A stretch of 13,417 nucleotides of DNA from CAZSIA01 sp045126355 (GTDB taxonomy: Bacteria > Bacillota_I > Bacilli_A > Acholeplasmatales > Anaeroplasmataceae): contig JBGVOE010000099.1 of NCBI GenBank assembly GCA_045126355.1, positions 1-13,417 on the forward strand. Direction: 5' to 3'. Below the pieces are notes generated by a model, which saw only the letters and a list, made by a program, of their open reading frames with translations, was not told the DNA's origin and searched no databases. Both the position numbers and the translations under genes were made by a program. Positions 6,569-13,238 of this stretch are shown here, piece by piece (within the stretch, counting starts at the first letter, position 1; the number at the start of each line of letters is the position of its first letter).

Positions 6569-8110
6569 TTACCTAATTTCATCAAGACTAGATATTATAT
6601 ATTTAATATTTAGATCAGTTTCTTTATTATTAGGATTAAACCAACAACAATCAATTCCATAATTTATAGCGCCTTTAATATCAGATGTAAGTGAATCACC
6701 AATCACAATAGCTTCTTCTTTATTAAATCCTAAAATATTATTTTCAATATAAGTAAAGAATTCCTTATTTGGTTTTGAATAACCGATTTCTTCTGATATA
6801 AATATTTTAGAGAAGAATTTATCGATTCCAACTTCTTTTATTCTTGGATACTGTACACTTGGTTCACCATTACTAATTATATATAGTTTATATTTTTTAC
6901 TTAATTTTTCTAATACTTTATAACTATTTCCAATTAAATATGCACCCTTAGATAAATATTCTAAGAATCTGTATGAAGCTTTTTTAGGATCATCATTAAT
7001 TTTTAAATAATTAAATAATGGAATCATTCTATTATCAAATATTTCATGTCTCTTAATATTTCCTAATTCGTATTCTTTCCATAATCTATGATTTTCTTTA
7101 CGATAAACCTCATAATATTCTTCCTCAAATTCAATATTATAGTCATTAAGTAACATTAAAAATGCATTATATTCAGCTTTTTGAAAATCTAAGATAGTAT
7201 CATCGATATCAAATAATAAATATTTATACTTTTTTAAATTAATTTTTCTTTTAAAATTCACTTCTACTAATACAACACTTATAAACATTAATATTAAGCC
7301 AATAATAGAATAAATATTTAATTCTTCGCTTAAGATTAATACCGCAAAGATACAAGCAATAGGTGTTTCTAGGCTCATTATAATACTAGCGTTACTACTA
7401 GGAACATGTCTTTGACCAAACAGTTGTAAGACACTACATAATCCACTTGAAAACAGTGCCGCAAATAATACTCCTGTTATACCAGTCATAGATAATGGAA
7501 GGCTCTCTTTTGAAATAGGAATCATAATTAAAGATAATATTCCCATAGTTAGTAACATAATACTACTTGTTGAGGCGGGAGATACATCATCTTTAATAAA
7601 ATGCCCTGCCCAGATAATTTGTAGTGCAAAAAAGATAGCACATAAAATTAATAAGATATCTCCAATATGAAAACTAAAATTTCCACCCTTACCTAATATA
7701 CTAAGAAAATAAATACCTAATATCGCAATCATAGCGGCAATAAAAGTTTTAATTTTCACTTCTTTTTTACCAAATATAAGTGCTAAAAACGGAGTAAATA
7801 TAACATATAAACAAGTAAAAAATGCACTATTTATAACACTACTTGCTTCTTGTCCTAATGTTTGAGTAGCATATCCTAAGAAGAAAAATAGACCAGCTAT
7901 TATAGTATGAATCATTAATTTTTTCTTTTTCCATACTTTATCTTTAATTGCAAAAGGTAGTAAAATTAGCCCACTTAATAATCCTCTTACCGCTAATATT
8001 GTAAATGTCTTCCATCCACTAGCCAGTGCATAATCAACTGCAATAAAAGCAATTCCCCATATTAAAGCAACTAAAAATAAAGCAATCATTCCTAAATGTT
8101 TCTTTTTCAT
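6569..8110 (-). CDS. Fusion of an EamA/DMT transporter with a YjjG/YfnB-type HAD nucleotidase
   Basis: One uninterrupted 513-residue reading frame. Residues 1-285 form a complete drug/metabolite transporter with two EamA repeats (about 5-138 and 150-284) and about ten membrane helices. The 'WGIAFIAVD' start and 'ETPIACIFAVLILSEEL' end are EamA hallmarks. Residues 294-513 form a full HAD phosphatase resembling YjjG/YfnB 5'-nucleotidases: nucleophile D301 and D303 in FDIDDT, motif II SNG at 413-415, motif III Lys446 in 'SKPNKE', motif IV GDS plus D477. YjjG enzymes dephosphorylate pyrimidine nucleotides such as dUMP and dTMP. With a 10-helix topology both ends are cytoplasmic, so the phosphatase would face the transporter's inner mouth. 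A GGTGA SD precedes ATG 8110. The linker has no Met; one GTG codon there lacks an SD, so separate translation is unlikely. Confidence 0.88.
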   Translation of the reverse strand: MKKKHLGMIALFLVALIWGIAFIAVDYALASGWKTFTILAVRGLLSGLILLPFAIKDKVWKKKKLMIHTIIAGLFFFLGYATQTLGQEASSVINSAFFTCLYVIFTPFLALIFGKKEVKIKTFIAAMIAILGIYFLSILGKGGNFSFHIGDILLILCAIFFALQIIWAGHFIKDDVSPASTSSIMLLTMGILSLIMIPISKESLPLSMTGITGVLFAALFSSGLCSVLQLFGQRHVPSSNASIIMSLETPIACIFAVLILSEELNIYSIIGLILMFISVVLVEVNFKRKINLKKYKYLLFDIDDTILDFQKAEYNAFLMLLNDYNIEFEEEYYEVYRKENHRLWKEYELGNIKRHEIFDNRMIPLFNYLKINDDPKKASYRFLEYLSKGAYLIGNSYKVLEKLSKKYKLYIISNGEPSVQYPRIKEVGIDKFFSKIFISEEIGYSKPNKEFFTYIENNILGFNKEEAIVIGDSLTSDIKGAINYGIDCCWFNPNNKETDLNIKYIISSLDEIR

Positions 8111-8127
8111 CTCTTCACCACACTTAG

Positions 8128-8158
8128 TAAAAAGATTTCTATAATTAATATAGAAACC
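8128..8158 (-). terminator. Intrinsic terminator of the alaS-ruvX-yrzB-trmR operon
   Basis: In minus-strand RNA a 10-bp stem (8158-8149 with 8143-8134, one G-U pair) closes a 5-base loop and is followed by five U residues at 8133-8129. It starts 2 bases after the trmR stop codon and lies 18 bases before the start of the transporter-HAD fusion gene. Confidence 0.8.
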
Positions 8159-8159
8159 T

Positions 8160-8828
8160 TTATTTTCTTGTTGAAACTCCTACTCCATCACCGATTTTAA
8201 AAATATGCGTTTCAAATTCTGGATGATTAAGTAGAAAGTCATTATATTTTCCAACCTTACGTACTAATTGACGAAGGTCACGGTTATTAACTTCAGTAAA
8301 TAATAAATCATGAAAGTATAAATTATCACTTAAAATAATTCCATCCTTAGCTAAAAGCGGACTATACATTTCAAAGAATTTAATATATTGAGCTTTAGCT
8401 GCATCAATAAAGATAAAGTCATATTGATTATCTTTAACCTTATCGATTACTTCTAAAGCATCACCTTCAATAAGATTAATTCTTTCTGTTAATCCTAACT
8501 CTAAATGATTCTTCTTACATTCAGTAATCATTTTAATATCACGTTCAATAGTATCGATATGTGCGTTACTATTTAACGCCATAATACTAGAAGAAAAGCC
8601 TATTGCACTTCCTATTTCTAAAATGCGAAGTGGTTTTTTTACATTAAGTAACATGATTAGAAAAGCTATTCCTTCATTTTGCATAATCGGAACATCAAAA
8701 TCATTTGCATACTTAATCATTTCTAATAATTTTTCATTATAAGAAACATTTAATAACTTTTCTTGATAGTCTTCTTTTGAATTAATTAGCGTTCTTGTGG
8801 CAGCTACATGTGCATTCTTCTTCGCCAT
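8160..8828 (-). CDS. trmR: tRNA 5-hydroxyuridine methyltransferase (TrmR/YrrM-like O-methyltransferase)
   Basis: A 222-residue class I SAM-dependent O-methyltransferase (methyltransferase family 3). It matches the YrrM/TrmR pattern: an early helix with 'VPIM' (46-49), SAM loop LEIGSAIGFSS at 70-80, acidic E95 of the second strand, GDA at 122-124, and metal ligands D142 in FIDAAKAQY plus D168-N169 in SDN. TrmR makes 5-methoxyuridine at the tRNA wobble position 34 from 5-hydroxyuridine. The location after alaS, ruvX and yrzB matches the B. subtilis yrrM context. The frame stays open to 8876 but those upstream residues are Val-rich shadow translation of the yrzB Cys tail. ATG 8828 is chosen because a GGTGA site lies 5 bases before it; this makes a 47-base overlap with yrzB. 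Homologues would begin nearer residue 14, where no ATG, GTG or TTG exists. Confidence 0.88.
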   Translation of the reverse strand: MAKKNAHVAATRTLINSKEDYQEKLLNVSYNEKLLEMIKYANDFDVPIMQNEGIAFLIMLLNVKKPLRILEIGSAIGFSSSIMALNSNAHIDTIERDIKMITECKKNHLELGLTERINLIEGDALEVIDKVKDNQYDFIFIDAAKAQYIKFFEMYSPLLAKDGIILSDNLYFHDLLFTEVNNRDLRQLVRKVGKYNDFLLNHPEFETHIFKIGDGVGVSTRK

Positions 8829-9135
8829 CACATTCACCATCACAATCACAATCTTCACAACCACAACCACATTCACAACCTTGTGTTGCTTCTAATTGTT
8901 GTACGTATTGTTCTAATAAGTTTTCAATTAATTCCCATTCTTCTTCAGTAGTAATTTGTTCTAAAGAACCTTGATTACCATTTTCTACATAACTAGCAGC
9001 TGCAACACCTTCACCATCTTGTGGTAAGAATACAACGTAGTTTTTGTTGAATTCTTCAGAATGATAAGTGAATAAGATTTCTGCTAATGTTTCACTACCA
9101 TCATCATTAATTAAAGTAATATATTGTTTTTCCAT
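8782..9135 (-). CDS. yrzB: DUF1292 (YrzB-like) protein with a ten-cysteine C-terminal tail
   Basis: A 117-residue protein. Residues 1-80 form a DUF1292 domain, an acidic fold starting 'ITLINDDGSE' with a '...YVVFLPQ' strand and a closing acidic helix 'TEEEWELIENLLEQYV'. The function of DUF1292 is unknown; in B. subtilis it lies between yrrK (ruvX) and the yrrL-yrrM region, and the order here agrees. The unusual part is the tail from 87 on: cysteines at 87, 89, 91, 93, 96, 98, 102, 108, 110 and 112 plus His113, in C-x-C steps spaced by Asp, Glu and Gly. This looks like a metallothionein-style metal site. AAGGAGAA before ATG 9135 is a good SD; the gap to the ruvX stop is 18 bases. The last 15 codons overlap trmR in another frame. 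Confidence 0.88.
   Translation of the reverse strand: MEKQYITLINDDGSETLAEILFTYHSEEFNKNYVVFLPQDGEGVAAASYVENGNQGSLEQITTEEEWELIENLLEQYVQQLEATQGCECGCGCEDCDCDGECDGEEECTCSCHKNAN
8834..8838 (-). promoter_or_regulatory. Shine-Dalgarno of trmR inside the yrzB coding region
   Basis: GGTGA (8838-8834) is followed by 5 bases and ATG 8828. The same GGTGA-plus-4-to-5 geometry precedes the HAD, copA, fusion and micro-ORF starts. Here it doubles as Gly-Glu codons of the Cys-rich YrzB tail, and it is the main reason for the trmR start chosen. Confidence 0.55.
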
Positions 9136-9153
9136 ATTTATAAGTTCTCCTTT

Positions 9154-9573
9154 TTATCTTTTAAAATCTAAATATCCTTGTAAGATTACAACTGCAGCTA
9201 ATTCATCTTTATGTTCTTTACGAAATTCACGACGCATATTTCCGTCAATCATCGCACGATTAACTGTTACACTTGATAGTCTTTCATCCCATAGTATAAC
9301 ATTAAATGGGTGTTTTTTTAATAATTTTTCTTTAAAATCAATTGAAATTTGACCTCTAATACCAACATCACCATTCATGTGTTTTGGCATTCCTAATACG
9401 ATGTCATTAACTTTTTCTTTTAAAGCAATTTCTACAATTCTTTCACAGCAAGCATCATAATCATCATCTTTAAATCTTACTGTTTCATATGTTCTAGCTA
9501 AAATTCCACTAATGTCACTAATAGCAACACCACAAGTTCTACTTCCTAAATCAAGACCTAAAACTTTAGCCAT
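9154..9573 (-). CDS. ruvX: YqgF/RuvX-family RNase H-like nuclease (pre-16S rRNA processing, putative Holliday junction resolvase)
   Basis: A 139-residue protein of exactly the usual family length. The RNase-H-fold signature LGLDLGSRTCGVAISD (5-20) includes the first catalytic Asp8; 'VLGMPKHMNG' (59-68) is the second family block; WDERLSSV (95-102) gives the catalytic glutamate; and Asp123 in KDELAA completes the acidic set. E. coli YqgF matures the 5' end of 16S rRNA, and the family was also predicted to resolve Holliday junctions. ATG 9573 overlaps the alaS TAA by one base (TAATG), so translation is coupled with alaS. Confidence 0.95.
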   Translation of the reverse strand: MAKVLGLDLGSRTCGVAISDISGILARTYETVRFKDDDYDACCERIVEIALKEKVNDIVLGMPKHMNGDVGIRGQISIDFKEKLLKKHPFNVILWDERLSSVTVNRAMIDGNMRREFRKEHKDELAAVVILQGYLDFKR

Positions 9574-12191
9574 TAGTTTAACTCCTTTTTAACAGCAAGT
9601 AATGCTTCATCTAATTTAGAAACATCTTTACCACCAGCTTGAGCAATGTCAGGTTTTCCTCCACCATTACCACCAGTAATAACTGCAGCTAATTTTACTA
9701 AACTTCCCGCGTTAAATTTGTCGTTTTGTTTACATACGAAGACAATTTTTCCATCAACTACATTAGCTAAGAATACAACACCTTTTCCTAATTTATTAAG
9801 TAGGGCATCAGCTAATTGTTTTAAGACACCATTATCGTAGTTTTCTACTTTACATACTAATGTATTACCAACTACATATTGATCAAATTCACTAATACTA
9901 CTTAAAGCATTTTTACTATTTAATTCATTATATTCTTTAGTTAAATTCTTTAAGTATTCTTTAGCACATAATACACGTTTACGTAATTCAATAATATATT
10001 CGTATCCTACTACATCTAAATTATAATCTTTATTTTCTACAACATTAGATGTGAATCCTTTTGTCTTATAATCATTTAATAAGTTATTAGTTTTTTCCAT
10101 TACAGCATTTAAATCATCAAAAATATTTACTAATGATTCTTTTAAGTTTTCCATATAGTTTTCACCAGTGAATGCTAGGATACGGTAAATACCACTACCA
10201 ATACTTTCAACACTACTAATTACGAAGTGTTTAATATCAGAAGTATTAGCTACGTGAGTACCAGCACATAATTCACGGCTATCACCCATAGTTACTACTC
10301 TAACTTCATCACCATATTTTTCGCCGAATAGTGCCATAGCGCCACTTGCTTTTGCTTCTTCTACATTCATAATGTTTGTTACTACTTCATGTGAAGCTTT
10401 AATATTATCATTAACTAATTTTTCAATTTTTAAAATTTCTTCATCAGTTAAAGAATTGAAGTTATTAAAGTCAAAACGACAATATGTGCTAGAAACTTGT
10501 GAACCATGTTGATGAACATGTGAACCTAATACTGTTTGTAATGCTTTTTGTAAAAGATGCGCACTTGAGTGATTACATCTTGTTTTATTTCTATTTTCTA
10601 CATCTACACTAGCTGTAACAACTTCACCAACTGTAAATGGCATATCGTCTAAGAAATGAAGGTGTTGACCATTTGGCATTTTAATTACATCAATAACTTC
10701 AAATGTATCGATATAACCTTTATCACATAATTGACCACCACTAAATGCATAAAATGGTGTTTCATCTAAAACAAGAGCATTATCGAAGATTGCGATAATT
10801 TTTGCTTTAGTTTCAGTAACTTCATATCCAACAAATTTAGAAGGTTCTTTAAAGTTTAAATATTCTTCATTTTGTGTAGCCATTGAGTTTAAATTTTTTC
10901 TTGATTCTCTAGCTCTACGTTTTTGTTCATCCATACTTGCTTGAAATCCTTCAGCATCAACAGTTGCACCTGCTTCTTCAGCATATTCAATTGTTAATTC
11001 AATTGGAAAACCATATGTATCATATAATTGGAATGCATCTTTACCAGCAAGTACTCCATTAGATTTGCTTAACATATCAGAAAGTCTTGCTTCACCGTTT
11101 GCTAATGTTTGTAAGAATTTAGATTCTTCTTTAGTAATCATATCTTTTACTAAGTTTACACTTTCATATAAATATGGATAGAATTTTCCCATTACTTCTA
11201 ATACAACATCAACTAATGTTGCCATAAATGGACGGTTAATTCCTAATTTTTTTGCATATTTACAAGCTCTACGTAATACACGACGAAGTACATATCCTCT
11301 ACCTTCATTAGAGAATACAGCACCATCACTTAAGGCAAATGTAACAGTTCTTACATGGTCAGCAATAACTTTAAATGCCATTTGGTTTTCATATTTAACA
11401 CCACTAATTTCACTGATTTTATCAATAATTGGTGTAAATAAGTCAGTATCATAGTTAGAATTTACACCTTGTAATACACAAGCAAATCTTTCTAAACCAG
11501 CACCTGTATCAATATTTTTAGAAGGTAATTCATTATATTCTTCTCTTTTCTTTTTACCAGGTTCAGCATTATATTGAGAGAATACTACATTCCAAATTTC
11601 AATATAACGATCGTTTTCTAAATCTTCAGCGATAACAATTGGTCCACGTGGGTCATGTTCTTCACCACGGTCAAAGAAGATTTCTGTATCTGGTCCACTA
11701 GGTCCTTCCCCAATTTCCCAGAAGTTAGTATCCATACGAATAATATGAGAATCTTCTACACCTAAACTTCTCCATAAGTTATATGCAGTGTCATCTTTAG
11801 AATAGATTGTCATATATAATAATTCTTTTGGAATACCAAAATATTCTTCGCTTGTTAATAATTCAAAAGCAAATGGAATTGCTTCATTTTTGAAATAATC
11901 ACCAATACTAAAATTACCCATCATTTCAAAAAATGTATGGTGACGTGCAGTTTTACCTACATTTTCAATATCGTTTGTACGAATACATTTTTGTACGTTT
12001 GTAATTCTTGGATTAGTTGGTCTACTTCTACCATCAAAATATTTTTTTAGTGGTGCAACACCAGCATTAATCCATAATAATGTTGGGTCATCATATGGAA
12101 CAAGTGATGCACTTGGTTCTACTGAATGACCTTTAGATTTAAAAAATCTAATCCATGTTTCTCTAATTTCTTGACTACTCATTTTTCTCAT
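9573..12191 (-). CDS. alaS: Alanyl-tRNA synthetase
   Basis: An 872-residue class II synthetase that charges tRNA-Ala; family length is about 870-880. The catalytic core spans about residues 1-240 with 'TLLWINAGVAPLKKYFDG' in place of the enterobacterial FTNAGM form, a variant familiar from clostridia and related Bacillota. The tRNA-recognition region follows to about 460. The editing domain has its zinc/hydrolysis ligands HSSAH at 541-545 and CAGTH at 642-646, and the C-Ala domain ends with GGGKPDIAQAGG at 843-854. ATG 12191 is chosen: GAGGTG at 12202-12207 precedes it, whereas GTG 12203 overlaps that site and ATG 12182 would be 19 bases away. A T-box leader controls it. First gene of alaS-ruvX-yrzB-trmR. 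Confidence 0.97.
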   Translation of the reverse strand: MRKMSSQEIRETWIRFFKSKGHSVEPSASLVPYDDPTLLWINAGVAPLKKYFDGRSRPTNPRITNVQKCIRTNDIENVGKTARHHTFFEMMGNFSIGDYFKNEAIPFAFELLTSEEYFGIPKELLYMTIYSKDDTAYNLWRSLGVEDSHIIRMDTNFWEIGEGPSGPDTEIFFDRGEEHDPRGPIVIAEDLENDRYIEIWNVVFSQYNAEPGKKKREEYNELPSKNIDTGAGLERFACVLQGVNSNYDTDLFTPIIDKISEISGVKYENQMAFKVIADHVRTVTFALSDGAVFSNEGRGYVLRRVLRRACKYAKKLGINRPFMATLVDVVLEVMGKFYPYLYESVNLVKDMITKEESKFLQTLANGEARLSDMLSKSNGVLAGKDAFQLYDTYGFPIELTIEYAEEAGATVDAEGFQASMDEQKRRARESRKNLNSMATQNEEYLNFKEPSKFVGYEVTETKAKIIAIFDNALVLDETPFYAFSGGQLCDKGYIDTFEVIDVIKMPNGQHLHFLDDMPFTVGEVVTASVDVENRNKTRCNHSSAHLLQKALQTVLGSHVHQHGSQVSSTYCRFDFNNFNSLTDEEILKIEKLVNDNIKASHEVVTNIMNVEEAKASGAMALFGEKYGDEVRVVTMGDSRELCAGTHVANTSDIKHFVISSVESIGSGIYRILAFTGENYMENLKESLVNIFDDLNAVMEKTNNLLNDYKTKGFTSNVVENKDYNLDVVGYEYIIELRKRVLCAKEYLKNLTKEYNELNSKNALSSISEFDQYVVGNTLVCKVENYDNGVLKQLADALLNKLGKGVVFLANVVDGKIVFVCKQNDKFNAGSLVKLAAVITGGNGGGKPDIAQAGGKDVSKLDEALLAVKKELN

Positions 12192-12212
12192 AATCTTTTC
12201 CACCTCTTATAC

Positions 12213-12436
12213 AAAATAAAAAGTCCTTAGAAAAAATCTAAGGACGATAAAAATCGCGGTACCACCTTAGTTCTAGAATATTATAAAATACTCTAGCACT
12301 TTAAACCCGTAAAGTGGGTAAACTCGGTAACTGTTTTCTGGTAGCTTCAACTATTTTATGTATGCTAATCTCTCACCAACGTTAGCTCTCTTTGATACTT
12401 ATAAAATAATTTACTTATCCAAGTCACCTATATTCC
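12213..12436 (-). ncRNA. T-box riboswitch leader, alanine-specific, upstream of alaS
   Basis: The conserved T-box core AAGGTGGTACCGCG reads from 12268 to 12255 in minus-strand RNA. Just 3' is a terminator: GTCCTTAGA (12245-12237) pairs with TCTAAGGAC (12231-12223), followed by U5-A-U4. The competing antiterminator pairs CTAAGG before the T-box core with CCTTAG of the terminator's left arm. Stem I lies about 12436-12335, with the AGAGAG...GGTGAGAG loop elements; the likely specifier GCU (Ala), in GAAGCUACC, is at 12345-12343. Uncharged tRNA-Ala would favour read-through into alaS and the three genes behind it. Confidence 0.95.
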
Positions 12437-12442
12437 ATAGTA

Positions 12443-12470
12443 ATTGTAACACAAAATTTTTAATTTGCAA
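12443..12470 (-). promoter_or_regulatory. Promoter of the alaS T-box operon
   Basis: On the minus strand -35 TTGCAA (12470-12465), a 16-base spacer and -10 TACAAT (12448-12443), the latter preceded by TGT as an extended -10. The start point would be near 12436, in front of T-box Stem I. No strong terminator separates it from the micro-ORF upstream, so some read-through from there is possible. Confidence 0.7.
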
Positions 12471-12482
12471 TTAATTTTTAAA

Positions 12483-12617
12483 TTAATTATTGCCATTCAT
12501 AAGATTAGTTATTGGTTTTACTATAGAATTCTTTAATTGATTCTTATTTTCAAGAATATATAAAACACCCATTGTAATTAAAGCAATACAAATTACATCT
12601 GTACAAGTCTTCATCAT
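12483..12617 (-). CDS. Micro-ORF: 44-residue single-pass membrane protein
   Basis: I do not recognise a family. The frame runs from ATGATG at 12617/12614 to TAA at 12483-12485. It is preceded by GGTGGTGA (12630-12623), which gives GGTGA five bases before the first ATG, the same geometry as in neighbouring genes. The product begins MMKTCTDVIC, has one hydrophobic helix (about residues 7-22, 'DVICIALITMGVLYIL'), and ends with a polar, basic-to-neutral tail 'ENKNQLKNS...'. This looks like a small membrane peptide with its C-terminal half on one face. It lies between the terminator of the PH-domain gene and the alaS promoter, and fills what would otherwise be an unexplained gap. Support is the SD, hydrophobic pattern and location only. 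Confidence 0.55.
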   Translation of the reverse strand: MMKTCTDVICIALITMGVLYILENKNQLKNSIVKPITNLMNGNN

Positions 12618-12678
12618 TTTATTCACCACCATTATTAGTTTTTGGCTAATAAAATGTTATATACTATGTAATTTTATC

Positions 12679-12711
12679 AAAAAAAAAACACCTATCAATA
12701 TTGATAGATGT
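12679..12711 (-). terminator. Strong intrinsic terminator of the PH-domain gene
   Basis: A near-perfect palindrome (12711-12700 with 12699-12688, one G-U pair in minus-strand RNA; the inner bases form the loop) is followed by an uninterrupted run of ten T residues on the minus strand (12688-12679). It starts 11 bases after the TAA of the upstream gene. Confidence 0.88.
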
Positions 12712-12721
12712 TCACCAATTA

Positions 12722-13114
12722 TTATTCACTAATAATGGTTTTTACATTAGACGATGTTGCAATTCTAGATTCTAGATACTCAACTAATCCCCTAGGGTTT
12801 TTAACTCCTCTTGTATCGATATCCCATTTACCTGTCACATCAACTGTAACATCTCCATAACCCAAGATTCTTCCAGTAAGACTTTGGCTTAAAGATACAC
12901 TTAATACACCCATAAAAGCTGATTTTTTTTCTTTTTTGCTTAACACACCTGACTTAACAACGATTTGATTTTGATAGAATTCAATTCTTTCATTTTTAAG
13001 TTTAATAATATCAACTATCATTACAATTAGTGGAATTATTAACCAAAAAAATACAATGCGCCAAAAAGTAATTGCACGCCAAGCAGTTTTTGTAGCTACA
13101 TAATCTGGTTTCAT
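12722..13114 (-). CDS. Small membrane protein with bacterial PH domain (bPH2/DUF304, YdbS-like)
   Basis: A 130-residue protein. A hydrophobic segment at about 16-37 ('FWRIVFFWLIIPLIVMIVDI') anchors it in the membrane. The rest (about 41-117) is a bacterial PH-like domain: 'ERIEFYQNQIVVKSGVLSKKEKKSAF', then 'GYGDVTVDVTGK' and a final helix with 'NPRGLVEYLESRI', the usual end of DUF304 domains. Such proteins (YdbS/YdbT type) have no settled function. The upstream reading to 13150 is rejected because GGGAGG (13122-13127) lies 7 bases before ATG 13114. It is monocistronic: its own terminator follows, and its 5' side faces a divergent gene. Confidence 0.82.
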   Translation of the reverse strand: MKPDYVATKTAWRAITFWRIVFFWLIIPLIVMIVDIIKLKNERIEFYQNQIVVKSGVLSKKEKKSAFMGVLSVSLSQSLTGRILGYGDVTVDVTGKWDIDTRGVKNPRGLVEYLESRIATSSNVKTIISE

Positions 13115-13146
13115 ATTTTTTCCTCCCTTTACATTATTTGGTACTG

Positions 13147-13205
13147 TCAAAACCCATTAGTTTTGAGTTCCCTTTTTTATTTATTTTAACGACTTATTTA
13201 GTCGT
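13147..13205 (-). repeat. Two short hairpins in the leader or operator region of the PH-domain gene
   Basis: The 178-base divergent gap 13115-13292 holds TCAAAAC/GTTTTGA (13147-13153 with 13160-13166, 6-base loop) and ACGACT/AGTCGT (13189-13194 with 13200-13205, 5-base loop). Neither has a T-run where a terminator needs it. They could be structures in a 5' leader or binding sites; no known riboswitch is recognised and no clear promoter for the PH-domain gene was found. Confidence 0.4.
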
Positions 13206-13238
13206 AAAAACCTAACTAATTTAATATAACAAAAAAGA

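Noticed and set aside
8829..8876. N-terminal extension of TrmR, a Val-rich stretch of 16 residues
   Set aside because: It is the shifted-frame reading of the Cys-tail codons of yrzB, does not resemble a signal peptide with a cleavage site, and homologues lack it.
8782..8900. Repeat of TGT/GAT/GGT units as a CRISPR-like or microsatellite array
   Set aside because: The units are codons of the Cys-rich tail with no constant repeat length or spacer; it is coding sequence.
9068..9352. Plus-strand open frame of 94 codons opposite yrzB and ruvX
   Set aside because: It is antisense to two well-supported genes and crosses their junction, with no SD or recognisable domain.
9646..9840. Plus-strand open frame of 64 codons opposite alaS
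   Set aside because: It is antisense to the conserved C-Ala region; the proline-rich start comes from the reverse of the Gly-rich GGNGGGKPD stretch.
12192..12203. GTG start for alaS giving MEKI extension
   Set aside because: That GTG is part of the GAGGTG ribosome-binding site; ATG 12191 is the better start.
12630..12721. Promoter for the micro-ORF (TTGATA followed by TATAAC or TAACAT)
   Set aside because: The spacers are 13-15 bases and neither box is convincing, so no promoter is called.
13144..13149. Perfect -35 box TTGACA on the minus strand before the PH-domain gene
   Set aside because: No -10 box lies 16-18 bases downstream; that position is the SD and start codon, so the match is probably chance.
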